Shown: piece by piece, positions 21,690-33,565 of the stretch
Position numbering within the stretch: the stretch's first letter is position 1
How the letters are laid out: each line of letters opens with the position of its first letter
DNA from: Ipomoea triloba
Taxonomy: Eukaryota; Streptophyta; Magnoliopsida; Solanales; Convolvulaceae
Assembly: GCF_003576645.1 (NCBI RefSeq)
Contig: NC_044917.1
Coordinates: 16,388,290-16,452,289, forward strand
Reading direction: 5' to 3'
DNA: 64,000 nucleotides
The notes under the pieces: generated by a model
Told to the model about the DNA's origin: nothing
The model's database searches: none
What the model saw: only the letters and a program-made list of their open reading frames with translations
Made by a program: the position numbers and the translations under genes

Positions 21690-22795
21690 ACATTGAATCA
21701 TCTTATTGATAGTATTTTGTTAAGTGCTCTGAGTTCCATATCCCATCGATCAATCTACCTCCTACGGTCATCAATTTATAAGTTCCTGGGCGAATAACCT
21801 CTTCTACTTCTATGTCGTAAGGTCCCTCTCATTTTTTCGCGAACTTGCCCCCTTCTAAGTTCTGGTTGGCTTCTCTCCTTCGCAACACGTAGTCACCTAC
21901 TTGGATGTATCAGGGTCAGACCTTTGCGTCGTGAAAAGATTTTAACTGTCGACTGTAGTTCTCCATCCTGCAGAATGCAACTTCCCTTTTTTTTCATCTA
22001 TGAAGTTGAGATCCACCCCTTGCTGGAATTCATTTCGGCTTGACTCATATTTCTCTACTCTCCTACTTGATACCACCACTTCTATTGGAGCTCTAGCTTC
22101 GAATCTATAAGTGAGGGCAAACTGCGTTTCCGGAGTGGCCCTCCTTGGCGTTGTGTGATAAGTCTAAAGAATATTGTCAAGCTCTTCAACCCACGCTCCG
22201 CCAACTACCTCCAACTTTCTTTTTAAACATCAAGGATAGTTCTATTCGCATTCTCCACCTGACCATTGGCTTGAGGATATGAGACCACTACCCGACTATG
22301 CTTAATGCCCCATTCTGACAAGAACTCTGAGAATTCTCTTACTTCAAATTGGCATCCATTGTCGGTGATTACTTGAAGGGGAACGCCAAAGCGGCACAAT
22401 ATACTTTTTTCCACAAATTTTTTGCACCTTGCTTCCGTGATGCTGGCAAGAGGTTCGGCTTCCACCCACTTAGTGAAATAGTCAACAACCACAATGATGT
22501 ACTTCCGGCTTCCAGAGCCCGTAGGAAGGGCCCCCACCAAATCTATTCCCCATCTTGATAAGGGAATTGTTGTACTCACAAGAGTATAATTAGTTGCGGG
22601 CTGTCCTGGTAGCGTTTGAAACTCTTGACACTTAGGGTATCGCCCGGCGTATTCCGCGCAATCCTTCAACATATTTTGCCAGAAGAAGCCCATCAACATG
22701 ATGCGATGAGCTATAGTGTACGCTCCCTGGTGCACGGAGCACACCTTTTCATGGACTTCCCTCATCATCAATTCTGCTTTGTTGGGGGTACACAC
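21690..22795 (-). pseudogene. Tat integrase region
   Basis: Minus-strand ORF from 22795 with the zinc-binding region (CAEYAGRYPKCQEF), then RWGIDLVG (first catalytic Asp), VITDNGCQF (second Asp) and a later GQVEN (catalytic Glu), giving the D-D-E core. C-terminal wording (YIQVGDYVLRRR, KWEGPYDI) continues in other frames to about 21700. It overlaps the RNase H frame by about 45 bases through a shift, and stops interrupt the C-terminal part, so it is inactive. Confidence 0.85.
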
Positions 22796-23381
22796 ACTTT
22801 AGGAGTGTGCCGTTATAAGACCGCTTATATAATATGTCATCTAGAATGATGTAGCTAGGTGCCCGTAACTTTTCCAACTTAGCATCTTGCTCGTCCATTG
22901 GTAGAGTGTCATCCTTCTTATATTTTTTAATGTGGCCAATCCAGCATGGTTTTGTAGTTTTCACGGGGCAAACCCACGAGACATCAATGCTTGAAGTCTC
23001 CAAATCTTCCAATCGAGCGATCTTGTGGATGTGGTTGGGGATTCTAGTGCTCAGCTTGGAGAGCATGTCAGCGTCAGCATTTTGTTTGCAGGGTACTTGG
23101 TGAATTTCATACCCCTCAAATTCGCGCAGGGTTTTCAACATTGCATCCTTGTATCTTTGCATACTACCTTTGTTGGCCTCATACTCCCCCTTGACATGAC
23201 TGATTACCAGCTTAGAGTCACACTGAATACAAATTTTCTTTGGTCGTAGCCCTGTTGCTAACCGTAGCCCATTTAGGATGGCCTCATATTCTACCTCGTT
23301 ATTGGATAGCTTGATGTAGAATCTTATGGCATAGTAGGCGCGGAACCCCTCTGGAGTGATGAGCACCACCCCCCACCGCAA
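22749..23381 (-). pseudogene. Tat RNase H domain
   Basis: Reads GVVLITPEGF, then NNEVEYEAILNGLRLA (catalytic Glu region), CIQCDSKLVISHVKGEYEA (Asp region) and HQVPCKQNADADMLSKL (final Asp motif), the order of a retroviral-type RNase H. The domain is almost open, but its link to both RT and integrase is broken by frame changes. Confidence 0.82.
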
Positions 23382-23475
23382 CCTTTCCTATTGGAAGAAC
23401 CATCCATAGACAAGGTCCACCATCATCTATCCTCATTTTCGACCTGCTCCATCACCTCGTGAGCCGTGCACTCCA

Positions 23476-24610
23476 CTATAAAATCTGCAAGAGTTTGACC
23501 TTTGATGGCTGACCTCGGCCTAAATTCAATATCAAATTAGTTGAGGTGCATGGCCCATTTTGCCATCCTAGCGGAGTTGGCATTTCATAAGAAACTTCCC
23601 AACGGTTGATGCGAGAGTACATTGATGGGATGAGCTTAGAAATAGTGGGCCAACCTTTTTGAAGAGGTGCCGCAGCAAACCCCTTGCTCTTCTTCAGTAT
23701 CTGGAAGAAGGGAAGGGACCGCTCGACCAATCTAGACAAAAACCGACCTATGGCCGCAAGGCGGCCATTGAGCCTCTAGACCTCTTTTATGGACCGCAGG
23801 GGTTCCATGTCAAGATAGGTCTTCACCTTTTCTGGGTTTGGTTCTATTCCATTTCTGGTAACCATAAAACCCAAGAACTTGCCCCCATAAACTGTAAAGC
23901 TGCATTTCTTTGGGTTCAAGCGCAAATTAAAGTCTTTTATAATGGAAAATACCTCATTAAGGTCTTCGACACTAGAGGCGGCTCTGCGGCTTTTGACGAT
24001 CATGTCGTCCACATATGCCTCCATTTTTTGCCCCAACACTTTTCTAAATAATTTGGCCACCGTTCGAGTATAAGTGGCGCCTGCATTTTTTAGGCCAAAC
24101 GACATAACCAAGTAGCAGAATATGCCTTCTGGAGTGGTGAATGTAGTCTTCTCGACATCTTCATCATGCATGGATATCTGATGGTACCCTCAGAACGCAT
24201 CCATGAAACTCATCAATTCGCAACACGATGTCTCGTCCACCAGCTGATCTATGTTTGGCAGTGGAAATCGGTCCATGGGGTAGGCTTTATTGAGGTCTGT
24301 ATAATCTACACACATTCTCCAGGTGGATCCCTTTGGGGGCTAAGACTACGTTGCTCAACCATTGGGGGTAATAGATTTCTTTAACATGCCCAGCCTGCGA
24401 CAACACGGTTACCTCCTTTTTCACGAATTCCCTTCGTTCTTTTGACATGTATCTCTTTCTCTGTTGTACCAGTTTCTTGGTGGGATCCACAGCTAAATTA
24501 TGGGTTATGATGCTTCTATCAATACCTGACATGTCCTCTGGCGCCCATGCGAACACTTCTTTAAATCGTTGGATGACCTCCATTATCTAGGCTTTTAACT
24601 TTGGAGCTAA
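23476..24610 (-). pseudogene. Tat reverse transcriptase region
   Basis: Fragments in order: VFAWAPEDMSGID and EVTVLSQAGHVKEIYYPQW (24583-24287), then TTFTTPEGIFCYLVMSFGLKNAGATY and the catalytic EAYVDDMIVKS (24171-23776), then thumb and connection (23739-23476). The YVDD box is intact. Frames change at about 24290 and 23775. The join to protease is separated by the hAT insertion. Confidence 0.85.
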
Positions 24611-24792
24611 ACTGGTGTCAATTTTTACGACTCTATCCGATCGAGCGGGAACAATCACTACGTCTTCCGTCTCAAATGTAGGCTCGGCGCGGGGCCTTGC
24701 CTCCTCCTCCTTCAACACTCTTTTTGCAATCGTGTCGACCTGCAAATCTTTATGACTAATTCTCTTACAAGCTTTGATGTAACAACTGCGAG

Positions 24793-25892
24793 TAGAGCTG
24801 TCAAAATAGGTTGGGCCCGTTTACCCGTGTTTTTAGATGGGTTGGGTCGGAGAAACCCCAACCCGTCCCGTATTCAATCTTGCCCGTTTAACCTGCATTT
24901 TTACGGGTTAAATAGGTTGAACCCGTATAACCCACAGGTTGGCCCGTATTTAATTATTATTAAAAAAAAACATAGGCAAACAGTAAAGCCGTAAGGCACT
25001 AACTCCACTAAGGCATCCCTTATTAATAATATATTATATTATTGATTTATTTATTACTTTATACCTAAAAATCTAAAATCCCTAATTTTTTTTTGAAAAC
25101 AATCTAAAATCCCTAATTAGATTTGATTATTCCACTTTGTCTCCTACACTACTTTGCTGCTACTTCACCTCCTCCCTCCTCAAGGACCTCAACCAGCAAT
25201 CTGTTGGTGGTGCTACAAGAGCAAGACGAGGAAGACGCCGGCGGCGCTACTCTTGTCTCGACTGCGTCACTGCTTTGTTGACGGGAGACACCGTGACGGC
25301 GATGACGACGAGCCCTGTTCCTCAACCGCGAGTCCAAGACCAGCTTTGCTCTGCCACCGCGACCAGCCCTGCTCCACTAGTCAGCCACCGCGAGTCCGCG
25401 ACCTGCCCTGCTTCGCCACCGCGACTGTCGGCTACGGTATTGCTCCAGTTGCCTGTTCCACTGTGTTATGGACTTGTAGTAATTTATATATATATTTTTA
25501 TTTTTATGATTATTGTTAATGAATAAGATGAGGTTGTGAATTTTATTGTGATTTACTGAACAAGTAAATATGATTTGGTGGTTGTGAGCGTTGTGATTTG
25601 GTGGTTGACTTGTTGTTGGGTGTTTCACACTGTTTTTTTTTTTTTTTTTGGTGTGAGAAAACTGTTGTGATTAACTGTGAATTGTAAATTGTGATTAACA
25701 ATGAAATAAACCATTCCAAAACATATTTTTTAGTTTAAAAAAATACGGGCTAACGGGCTGGCCCGTTAGCCCGTAAACCACGGGTTGGGTTGGGATTTTC
25801 CCAACCCGTATGAAAAACGGGCCGGCCCATTTTTCCCCAACCCGTGACGGGCCAACCCGTATGGGCCGGGTTGGCCCGTATTGACAGCTCTA
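24793..25892. mobile_element. hAT-type non-autonomous element, 1100 bp, TSD ACTGCGAG
   Basis: Begins TAGAGCTGTCAAAATAGG and ends CCCGTATTGACAGCTCTA, a terminal inverted repeat common in plant hAT elements. It is flanked by a perfect 8-bp duplication ACTGCGAG (24785-24792, 25893-25900). Both ends hold many GGGTTGGGC / GCCCGTTAG-type repeats. The centre is a GC-rich, Ser/Pro-coding-like block of unknown origin with no transposase. It splits the Tat protease from RT. Confidence 0.92.
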
Positions 25893-26292
25893 ACTGCGAG
25901 CTGCTCTTTGATCCCCCTCTCACCATCCTTATTCCATTCGGAGTGGGAAACTTCATACATAAGTGCTCCATGGATATTATCGAATTGAGGTCCTCCAAAG
26001 CCAGCCTCCCTAGTATGATGTTATGTGCACATGTGAGTCTTACCAGGATGAACTCCATGTCCAGCTTGCAGACACTGTGACTCGTGCTTATCTCTACTAG
26101 CAAGATCACGGATCCCTCCGTCTCTATTGAGTTCCCTGTAAATTTAGAAAGTCGGGTTCGTATCTCTTTGAGCTGGCTCCTAGGTAGCCCCAATTTGGTG
26201 AAGGCATCGTAGTACATCACGTTGACTAAGGTCCCAGTGTCTACTAGTATGCGATGTACTATGGTGTCGTTGATATCCATCTTGATCACCAA
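25893..26292 (-). pseudogene. Tat aspartic protease region
   Basis: Minus-strand frame MDINDTIVHRILVDTGTLVN contains the active-site DTG, then KLGLPRSQL, and further LEDLNSIISMEHLCMKFPT. This is the retropepsin-like domain between gag and RT. It runs into the hAT end at 25892, which adds an unrelated tail. Confidence 0.8.
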
Positions 26293-26859
26293 CGCGTCTC
26301 GATGAGGTAATGGACCCTCCGGGAGGTCATCATCAGAGAAATGATGGCCTCCCGCTTATGTTTTTTTCCTCTTGGAAGGCTTACCACCTCCCATATGTAT
26401 AACTAGCGACTCCATTTCTTTCTCTCGGTCGGCGTGTCTCTTCTCGCGGGCCCCCCCATAAATGAAGTGTATGGTTTGCTTCTTGTCTTGCCTGGGATCC
26501 ACCGATTCTTTTTCCACTTCATCTCACTCTATTATCTAGTCATGCTCCCTCTTTCTAGTATTCGAGATAGATGGTTCAGAGCCATTATCCTTCCACCAAA
26601 ACATTTTTTGGTGGGTTGTGAGGCTGCTACTGACCAGATCACTTCACAAATTGTTTGAAATAGCCCTTCTGGATAAGCTCTTGGATTTTTCGCTTTAACA
26701 CATTGCACTCATCTGTGTCGTGGTCGACCTGCCTATGGAATCTACAGTACTTGGTCTGGTCTACGTTTAGAGAGACTTTCATGCATTATGGTGGAAATTG
26801 CATGATTCATATTTCCTCCGCTTGACTTAGAATCACGCTAACCGGATGAGTGAGCGGCG
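26293..26859 (-). pseudogene. Decayed gag-protease linker of the Tat element
   Basis: Minus-strand sequence between gag and protease with no continuous frame. Phrases for basic Lys/Arg patches occur, but no knuckle of the C-C-H-C type could be traced. Confidence 0.5.
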
Positions 26860-27523
26860 TCAAGTATCGCAGTGGGATGAGACGATGCTACGCATCCCTT
26901 CCCTTCTTTGTAGATGACTGGTTTGGGCATGGTGCCTGGTTGGTCGAACAAACTTTATCAGGTCGCCCACCCTCCTGCCTTCCTCCTCATCTTTCTTCTT
27001 TCTATCAGGCTCCTCTACCTCAGCATATCGGTTGGTTGTCCTCATTAGCTCCTTATAGGAGCGTGGATTGTGGGCGTTCAACTGCCTTTGAAAATCTTCT
27101 GACCTCAATGCTTGGATGAATATGAGGATTGCCGCCTTCGAGTCAAAATCGTACACATTGTTGACCTATTTTTTCTAATTTGCTCAAGATTTCCCCTCTA
27201 TCTTGCTTTACTCCACAGAGATGTAAGAATGGTTTTTTATGTTGTATATTTCCAGAGAAATAATTCAGGAAATTCTTGGACAGCTCAACAAAGTAATGTC
27301 TCCGTGCAATGTAGACAAGAACGCTTTGCACGCGGTGGCGTCGCTTGTCCCGATCATCACAAGCGCGACCTCCGCCACGATTGTTGTTTAGTTGGCTACG
27401 AAGATCACCCTCGCAGCGATCTCCCACACGGTTGCTGTTGAGCTGCTCCCGAAGATCACCCGAAGCGTGGCCATTGTTCAATTGACGGAAACCATGAGAG
27501 CTGCTAGATCCTGATCGTGCCAT
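26860..27523 (-). pseudogene. Tat gag remnant
   Basis: An N-terminal piece (27523-27143) is Arg/Asn/Gly-rich and ends in YFVELSKNFLNYFSGN and HLCGVKQDRGE. A shift then leads to DSKAAILIFIQALRSEDFQRQL and SYKELMRTTNRYAEVEEPDRKKK (27156-26860). These match the end of a retrotransposon gag domain. A zinc knuckle is not visible. Stops and shifts make it inactive. Confidence 0.7.
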
Positions 27524-27588
27524 CGTTAGTGATAAGCTAGGTGGTTGTAATTTGTGAAGCCTACCTCAGCTCCCAACAAGAACACCAA

Positions 27589-27716
27589 TGACGATAATTA
27601 TGTTACCAATGTATATTTATGTATTGATCAGTACAATAGTTCGGTATAGTGAGTTCAGTACAATAGTGTTTGTGTGTAATAGAATGTCCCCCTCCTCTAT
27701 GATAGGGTTCTTCTTA
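27589..27716 (-). repeat. Truncated 5' LTR of the Tat element
   Basis: Matches the first 126 or so bases of the left LTR and then stops at 27716, where sequence changes to unrelated 'gcctataatggg'. About 190 bases of LTR (the U3 side) are gone. Just inside, minus-strand TTGGTGTTCTTGTTGGGAGC occupies the primer-binding position. Confidence 0.82.
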
Positions 27717-27990
27717 GCCTATAATGGGTAGAAAAATGACGGTCAAATTATTAAATCAAATGGATGGTTCAGATTGTTTAGATTTATATTTTCCTTGAGA
27801 TTTCCTAATTCATACTTAATTGTATGATTATCCCCTTAAATTTTTCGTTAAATATTCTCTTCTCCGTTAAGATTCCGTTTAACTTTTAACTTACTCATTA
27901 ATTTTTATAAGAAAGGTCTTAGGTTCGAATCTCATACCAATCAAAATTGGCATAATTGTTGCAAATATACTACGAATATATTAGAGTATA
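27717..27990. other. Spacer, no gene
   Basis: AT-rich. A 'cttaggttcgaatctcatacc' phrase near 27909 resembles a tRNA or SINE B box but has no partner A box. Confidence 0.4.
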
Positions 27991-28190
27991 CTAGTATTTT
28001 CTCTTGTGCGTTGCACGAAAAAAGATTTTCTATAATATGTTAAGAATATTTAGATCGATATACAATTATGTAAATTATAACATCGAATATTAAATAGTGC
28101 AATTGAATAATTGAGTTTGATCGATTATGTTTTCTAATGTTATCATTGGTTGAATTTCAGAAAATAATTGTTCAATTAATAGCCAATAAC

Positions 28191-28192
<2 letters not shown>

Positions 28193-28230
<38 letters not shown>
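28193..28230. repeat. (TA)n microsatellite in Helitron A
   Basis: About 18 TA units. Confidence 0.9.
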
Positions 28231-28234
<4 letters not shown>

Positions 28235-28701
28235 CTGGTAATGTTTATGATTTGTATTAATTGGGCTAATTATCTCGGTGTCTAGCAACTCAGTTATAGA
28301 AATTATTTGTACGAATGATATATTTTCTATGTAGAAGATATATAGCAATTTTTTCATCTTTGTATAAAAAGAAAACATAATATAACTGTTTGGAATTACA
28401 CATTATTGAAAACCTTTTTCTAGACGATATTGGTAGTATATTAAATATTGTTATTGTAAATTTTTATACTTATTTTACATCACTAATGAAGTAAATTATC
28501 CATAATTATAGTTTTTTAGTGTTCTATTTTAGAATTACTGGAGTAAATTATCCAGGACCTTAGTACTTCATTGATTATAAGATATTTCTAAAGCAGGTAT
28601 GTATAGATTAACTCTTCTTTCTTTTAAGTGATAAAAAAATTTCTTCAAAATTGATTTTCATTCCTTATTCTATTTTATTTATTGATATTTTTAATAGACA
28701 C

Positions 28702-28960
28702 TGTTGGGCGTCGGCCAGGTTGGCCGAGTTTAGCCCCTGCTCGATTCGAGACGTGGTGATGTGGCTTATCATGGAGGGATGTGGTTAAATGGTTAATGTC
28801 CACCTACCTATCACCAATTGGTTTTAAGTAGAATATGACAACCAGATAGCTAAAAAACTCTGTAGTTAAGCGTGCTTAACTTCCGGCCATCACGAGATGG
28901 GTGCGTGCTTAACTTCCGGCCATCACGAGATGGGTGACCCCTTGGGAAGTCCATGATAGA
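28702..28960 (+). mobile_element. LTR-like segment with a 5S rRNA-related core (Cassandra-like)
   Basis: Begins TGTTGGGCGTCGG. From 28858 it reads ACTCTGTAGTTAAGCGTGCTT, close to the 5S A-box region, and ends GATGGGTGACCCCTTGGGAAGTCC, close to the 5S C box. These are the internal Pol III promoter parts of plant 5S rRNA. The middle is replaced by other sequence, and a 33-bp unit (from 'cgtgcttaacttcc' to 'gagatgggtg') is tandemly duplicated at 28870-28935. Cassandra-type TRIM elements are known to carry 5S sequence in their LTRs. The 5' third of 5S is absent, so this is not a functional 5S gene. Confidence 0.6.
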
Positions 28961-29039
28961 CAACATTAGCCTGCGGATTGAAACCGAGAGGTAAACGATA
29001 ACAAGATAAAGCTGAATGCCCAAAGTTTCAACAAATCTG

Positions 29040-29975
29040 GCACTATATTTGTCCAGAACTCGCCTGACCGCAACCTCTGCCACCGCCCCACTGCTGTCGG
29101 CTAGAACCACCACGCCACGACCGGCCTCTGGCACTATATTTGTCCAGAACTCGCCCGACCGCAACCTCTGCCACCGCCCTGCTGCTGTCGGCTAGAACCA
29201 CCACGCCACAACCGGCCTCCTCCTTCGCGACCGCGCTACTATTAACCAGAGCGGTGGTCAGAATCAGAACTACCACCACGTTGCTGGCCTCCCCACTGAA
29301 CTGCAAATGCCGTCACCGGTGGAGCCGCCACAAAGTCATCGGCAGCTATGAACTCCTAGGACCCAAGGAGATCCGCGAGCTCCTGGAGTATGACAGGTCA
29401 CCCACGAACCGCCAAGGAAGCTGTAATTCCCCGGAACTCAAGTCGGAGGCCCCGGAAGATATAGAGATTCATCTCCTCAAGCGAGACCTCCCGACCGGCG
29501 AGAGAGAGGTCCTCGACAATGAGCCGTGCGCGACTGAGATAATATGCAGTGGAAGAATCTCCCTGGCGAAGGCCGTGTAACTGACTAAGAAGGTGCAATT
29601 GCCAGGAGTGAGAAGCAAAAGCCAACGACTGCTCAACGGGATCCCAGACTAATCTTGGTGAACTTAGGTCGCATATGCTGGATTCGATAGTCGAGTCGCA
29701 CCTTCGGACGCTTGTGGAAGCAACGCAGGCGGGGCAGGATTAGACCCATTAACAAAACTAAGCAAGTCGTGGCTGCGAAGAAACGGTATTACTTGCATAC
29801 GCTAAAACAAAAAATTCCGGTGGGTAAGCTTAATACTGATGAAGTGATGCGCAGAGGAAAGCGAGGATACGACAGGCGAAACCGTAGACCCCGAAGCAAC
29901 ATCGGAAACGGTCCGTTCGGAAGAATTAATAGAGTTGTTATGATCAGCCATGGGATCATAAGGAAACCCTAGCAA
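29040..29975 (-). pseudogene. Copia gag fragment
   Basis: Minus-strand ORF pieces: a start region after a possible ATG near 29950 (Ser/Val-rich, HHFISIKLTHRNF), then QLHLLSQLHGLRQGDSSTAY and NLYIFRGLRLEFRGI (29625-29398), matching the UBN2-type gag of plant Ty1/copia. A Gly/Ala/Val-rich tail follows, in which about 75 bases are duplicated (29040-29115 and 29135-29210). Protease, integrase and RT are missing. Confidence 0.72.
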
Positions 29976-30107
29976 TGATACCTGATGAGAACAATTGTAT
30001 AATATTCAGAGTTCTTAAACCTTAACTGTACAAACTACATAGGTATATATACTAAAGGAATCATAGATATACTGGGACAGAGACTTATACTATGACTCAA
30101 CTATATA
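29976..30107 (-). repeat. Probable 5' LTR remnant of the copia gag fragment
   Basis: Minus-strand sequence ends TTGTTCTCATCA followed by GGTATCATTGC, a weak match to the tRNA-iMet primer site directly upstream of gag. The left limit of homology with Helitron copy B resumes at about 30108, so only about 130 bases of LTR remain. Confidence 0.45.
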
Positions 30108-30394
30108 GTGTCCTAATAGTGTAGACTTATTGGAAACAATATTATCAATTAATATATATTATTTAATATCCATATAACATTTTTTACCAATTAAGCTTTA
30201 TTAATTATTTTACCAATAAATTATGTAATTAATATTAACAAAAGTTTGAACAGGATAATTTGGGTGGAGGATTTTACTTTTATATATAGTATAGATTAAT
30301 AATAAGAGAATAGAATTAATATGAATAGAATAGAATTAATAGAATATATAGATTAATTAATTTATTAGTGTATACTAAATTTATTGAATATTAA

Positions 30395-30842
30395 ATATAT
30401 TTCCTCAAAATTGATTTCATTCCTTATCCTATTTTATTTATTGATATTTTTAATAGACACTATTTAAGAATGAATATATTCTATATTTATTGTTCATATA
30501 TCAATTTCTTGATCGCGATCCCCTAGCATATTCTTAAAATATTATAATTATTACACATAATAATTTATTGGAACTTGATATGCGTGTGTTAATAACGTAT
30601 TATTGCTGTTCTTAAGGTGAATTTGCAAAGAATAATGTAAATGATTATTTCCTTATTAGTGTAGACTTATCGGAAATAATATATTACCAATTAATAGATA
30701 TTATTTAATTTCCATATAACATTTTTTTTACCAATTAAGCTTTATTAATTATTTTACCAATAAATTATGTAATAATTAATATTAATAAAAGTTTGATCGG
30801 GAAAATTTGGGAGGATGATTTTACTTTTATATATAGTATAGA
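30395..30842 (-). mobile_element. Helitron B, 5'-terminal part
   Basis: Starts at 30842 with the same TCTATACTATATATAAAAG terminus as Helitron A, with T outside on the plus strand. Homologous to A over 30659-30842 (A: 30117-30295) and over 30400-30465 (A: 28645-28700). The region between keeps what A lost. The 3' end with hairpin and CTAG is absent. Confidence 0.7.
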
Positions 30843-31489
30843 TTATTCAAAAGTAAGTACCCTACTTTATTACTCTTATTAAATTAAATAAATTAATAGT
30901 TACAACAGCAAACAATAATACATATGCCTTTCTTTAATTTATAATTCGATGCCTACAATGCCTTTATCCAAAAAAATATTCATTATTAAAAAATTTTAAA
31001 ATAGATATAATTTCATTAGTTATATTGTCTATATTTTCTACATGCAAAGATTACTTACCTTCAAATTTATTAATTAATTATATTCATTACATTGTTCATT
31101 GTTTTCTTTTTACACTATCTTGTAATTAAATATCAAAGTTATACTACAAAATAATGTTATATATTTATTTACCAAGTATTATGTTAATAACATGGAAGAA
31201 ATAAAAAAAAAACAATTTGAAGTCAATCATATTAACTACTTAGGGAGAATTTGTTGACAAAGAAGACATTCAAATAACTCAATAAATTGATTTAAAACTC
31301 ATTATTAAAAATGTCAATGTAGGGCAATAGAACATTGCGACACAATTAATGCATTGAAAAGATGTTGAAACTACAACATTGTTGGAATCAATCTTTCAAA
31401 TTCAGAAAATGACGAAATTTCAAAAATAGTTACTGTTGCAGCATTCATTAATTTTGTATGTAAAATACTTATTGTACATTATTTAAATA
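30843..31489. other. AT-rich spacer
   Basis: No gene or element recognised up to the copia target duplication at 31490. Confidence 0.5.
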
Positions 31490-31494
31490 TATTA

Positions 31495-33279
<1,785 letters not shown>

Positions 33280-33296
33280 ATTTCCCCCTTTTTGAT
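33280..33296 (-). promoter_or_regulatory. Polypurine tract of the copia element
   Basis: Minus-strand AAAAAGGGGGAAAT directly precedes the LTR start TGTTAGGAAC. Confidence 0.85.
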
Positions 33297-33565
33297 GATG
33301 CCAACACCTATACTTACTCTATGGCTGATTTAAACGATAATATACTTTGATTTTATTTTCAGCACATATTGTAAGTTTGACGAAAATTTTCTAGACCTGC
33401 TAAGATATAAAACTCACGCAACACCCCAGCAAAAGATATATATATTATTAAGCTCAAAGGAATGTTTACAAAGGAGTTTTAACTTAGCAGAAACATGAGA
33501 GGAAATAAGAGCAACATTAATAGACATATAAGAATGTATGATGATGAGGAGTGGTCCACGAGAGC

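Larger units (their letters stand above)
17391..27716 (-). mobile_element. Tat-lineage Ty3/gypsy LTR retrotransposon with antisense ORF
   Basis: The element reads right to left: truncated 5' LTR (27589-27716), gag, protease, reverse transcriptase, RNase H, integrase, then an antisense ORF on the plus strand (18355-21642), polypurine tract, and the complete 3' LTR (17391-17705). An extra ORF between pol and the 3' LTR, here antisense, is a known trait of Tat elements. Two later insertions sit inside: a solo LTR (18670-19995) and a hAT element (24793-25892). Many frame shifts make it inactive. The right flank is lost with the start of the 5' LTR, so no target duplication can be read. Confidence 0.88.
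27991..30295 (-). mobile_element. Non-autonomous Helitron A, interrupted
   Basis: On the minus strand it begins TCTATACTATATATAAAAG at 30295 and ends with a small hairpin (GTGCAACGCAC) shortly before CTAG at 27994-27991. Outside bases are A on the 5' side and T on the 3' side, as for A|T insertion. Its middle (about 28702-30107) is foreign and replaces roughly 190 bases that survive in copy B (30466-30655). It contains no Rep-helicase. Confidence 0.8.

Noticed and set aside
25137..25628. Overlapping Ser/Pro/Thr-rich open frames on both strands
   Set aside because: They lie in the GC-rich centre of a hAT MITE, have no domain, and several frames are equally open.
27904..27930. Possible tRNA/SINE B box
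   Set aside because: No A box upstream at the right distance and no tail or duplication.
28858..28945. Functional 5S rRNA gene
   Set aside because: Only the A- and C-box parts match; the 5' third is missing and the middle is replaced and duplicated.
29140..29580. 146-codon plus-strand frame
   Set aside because: Antisense shadow of the copia gag fragment, which has recognisable domain wording on the minus strand.
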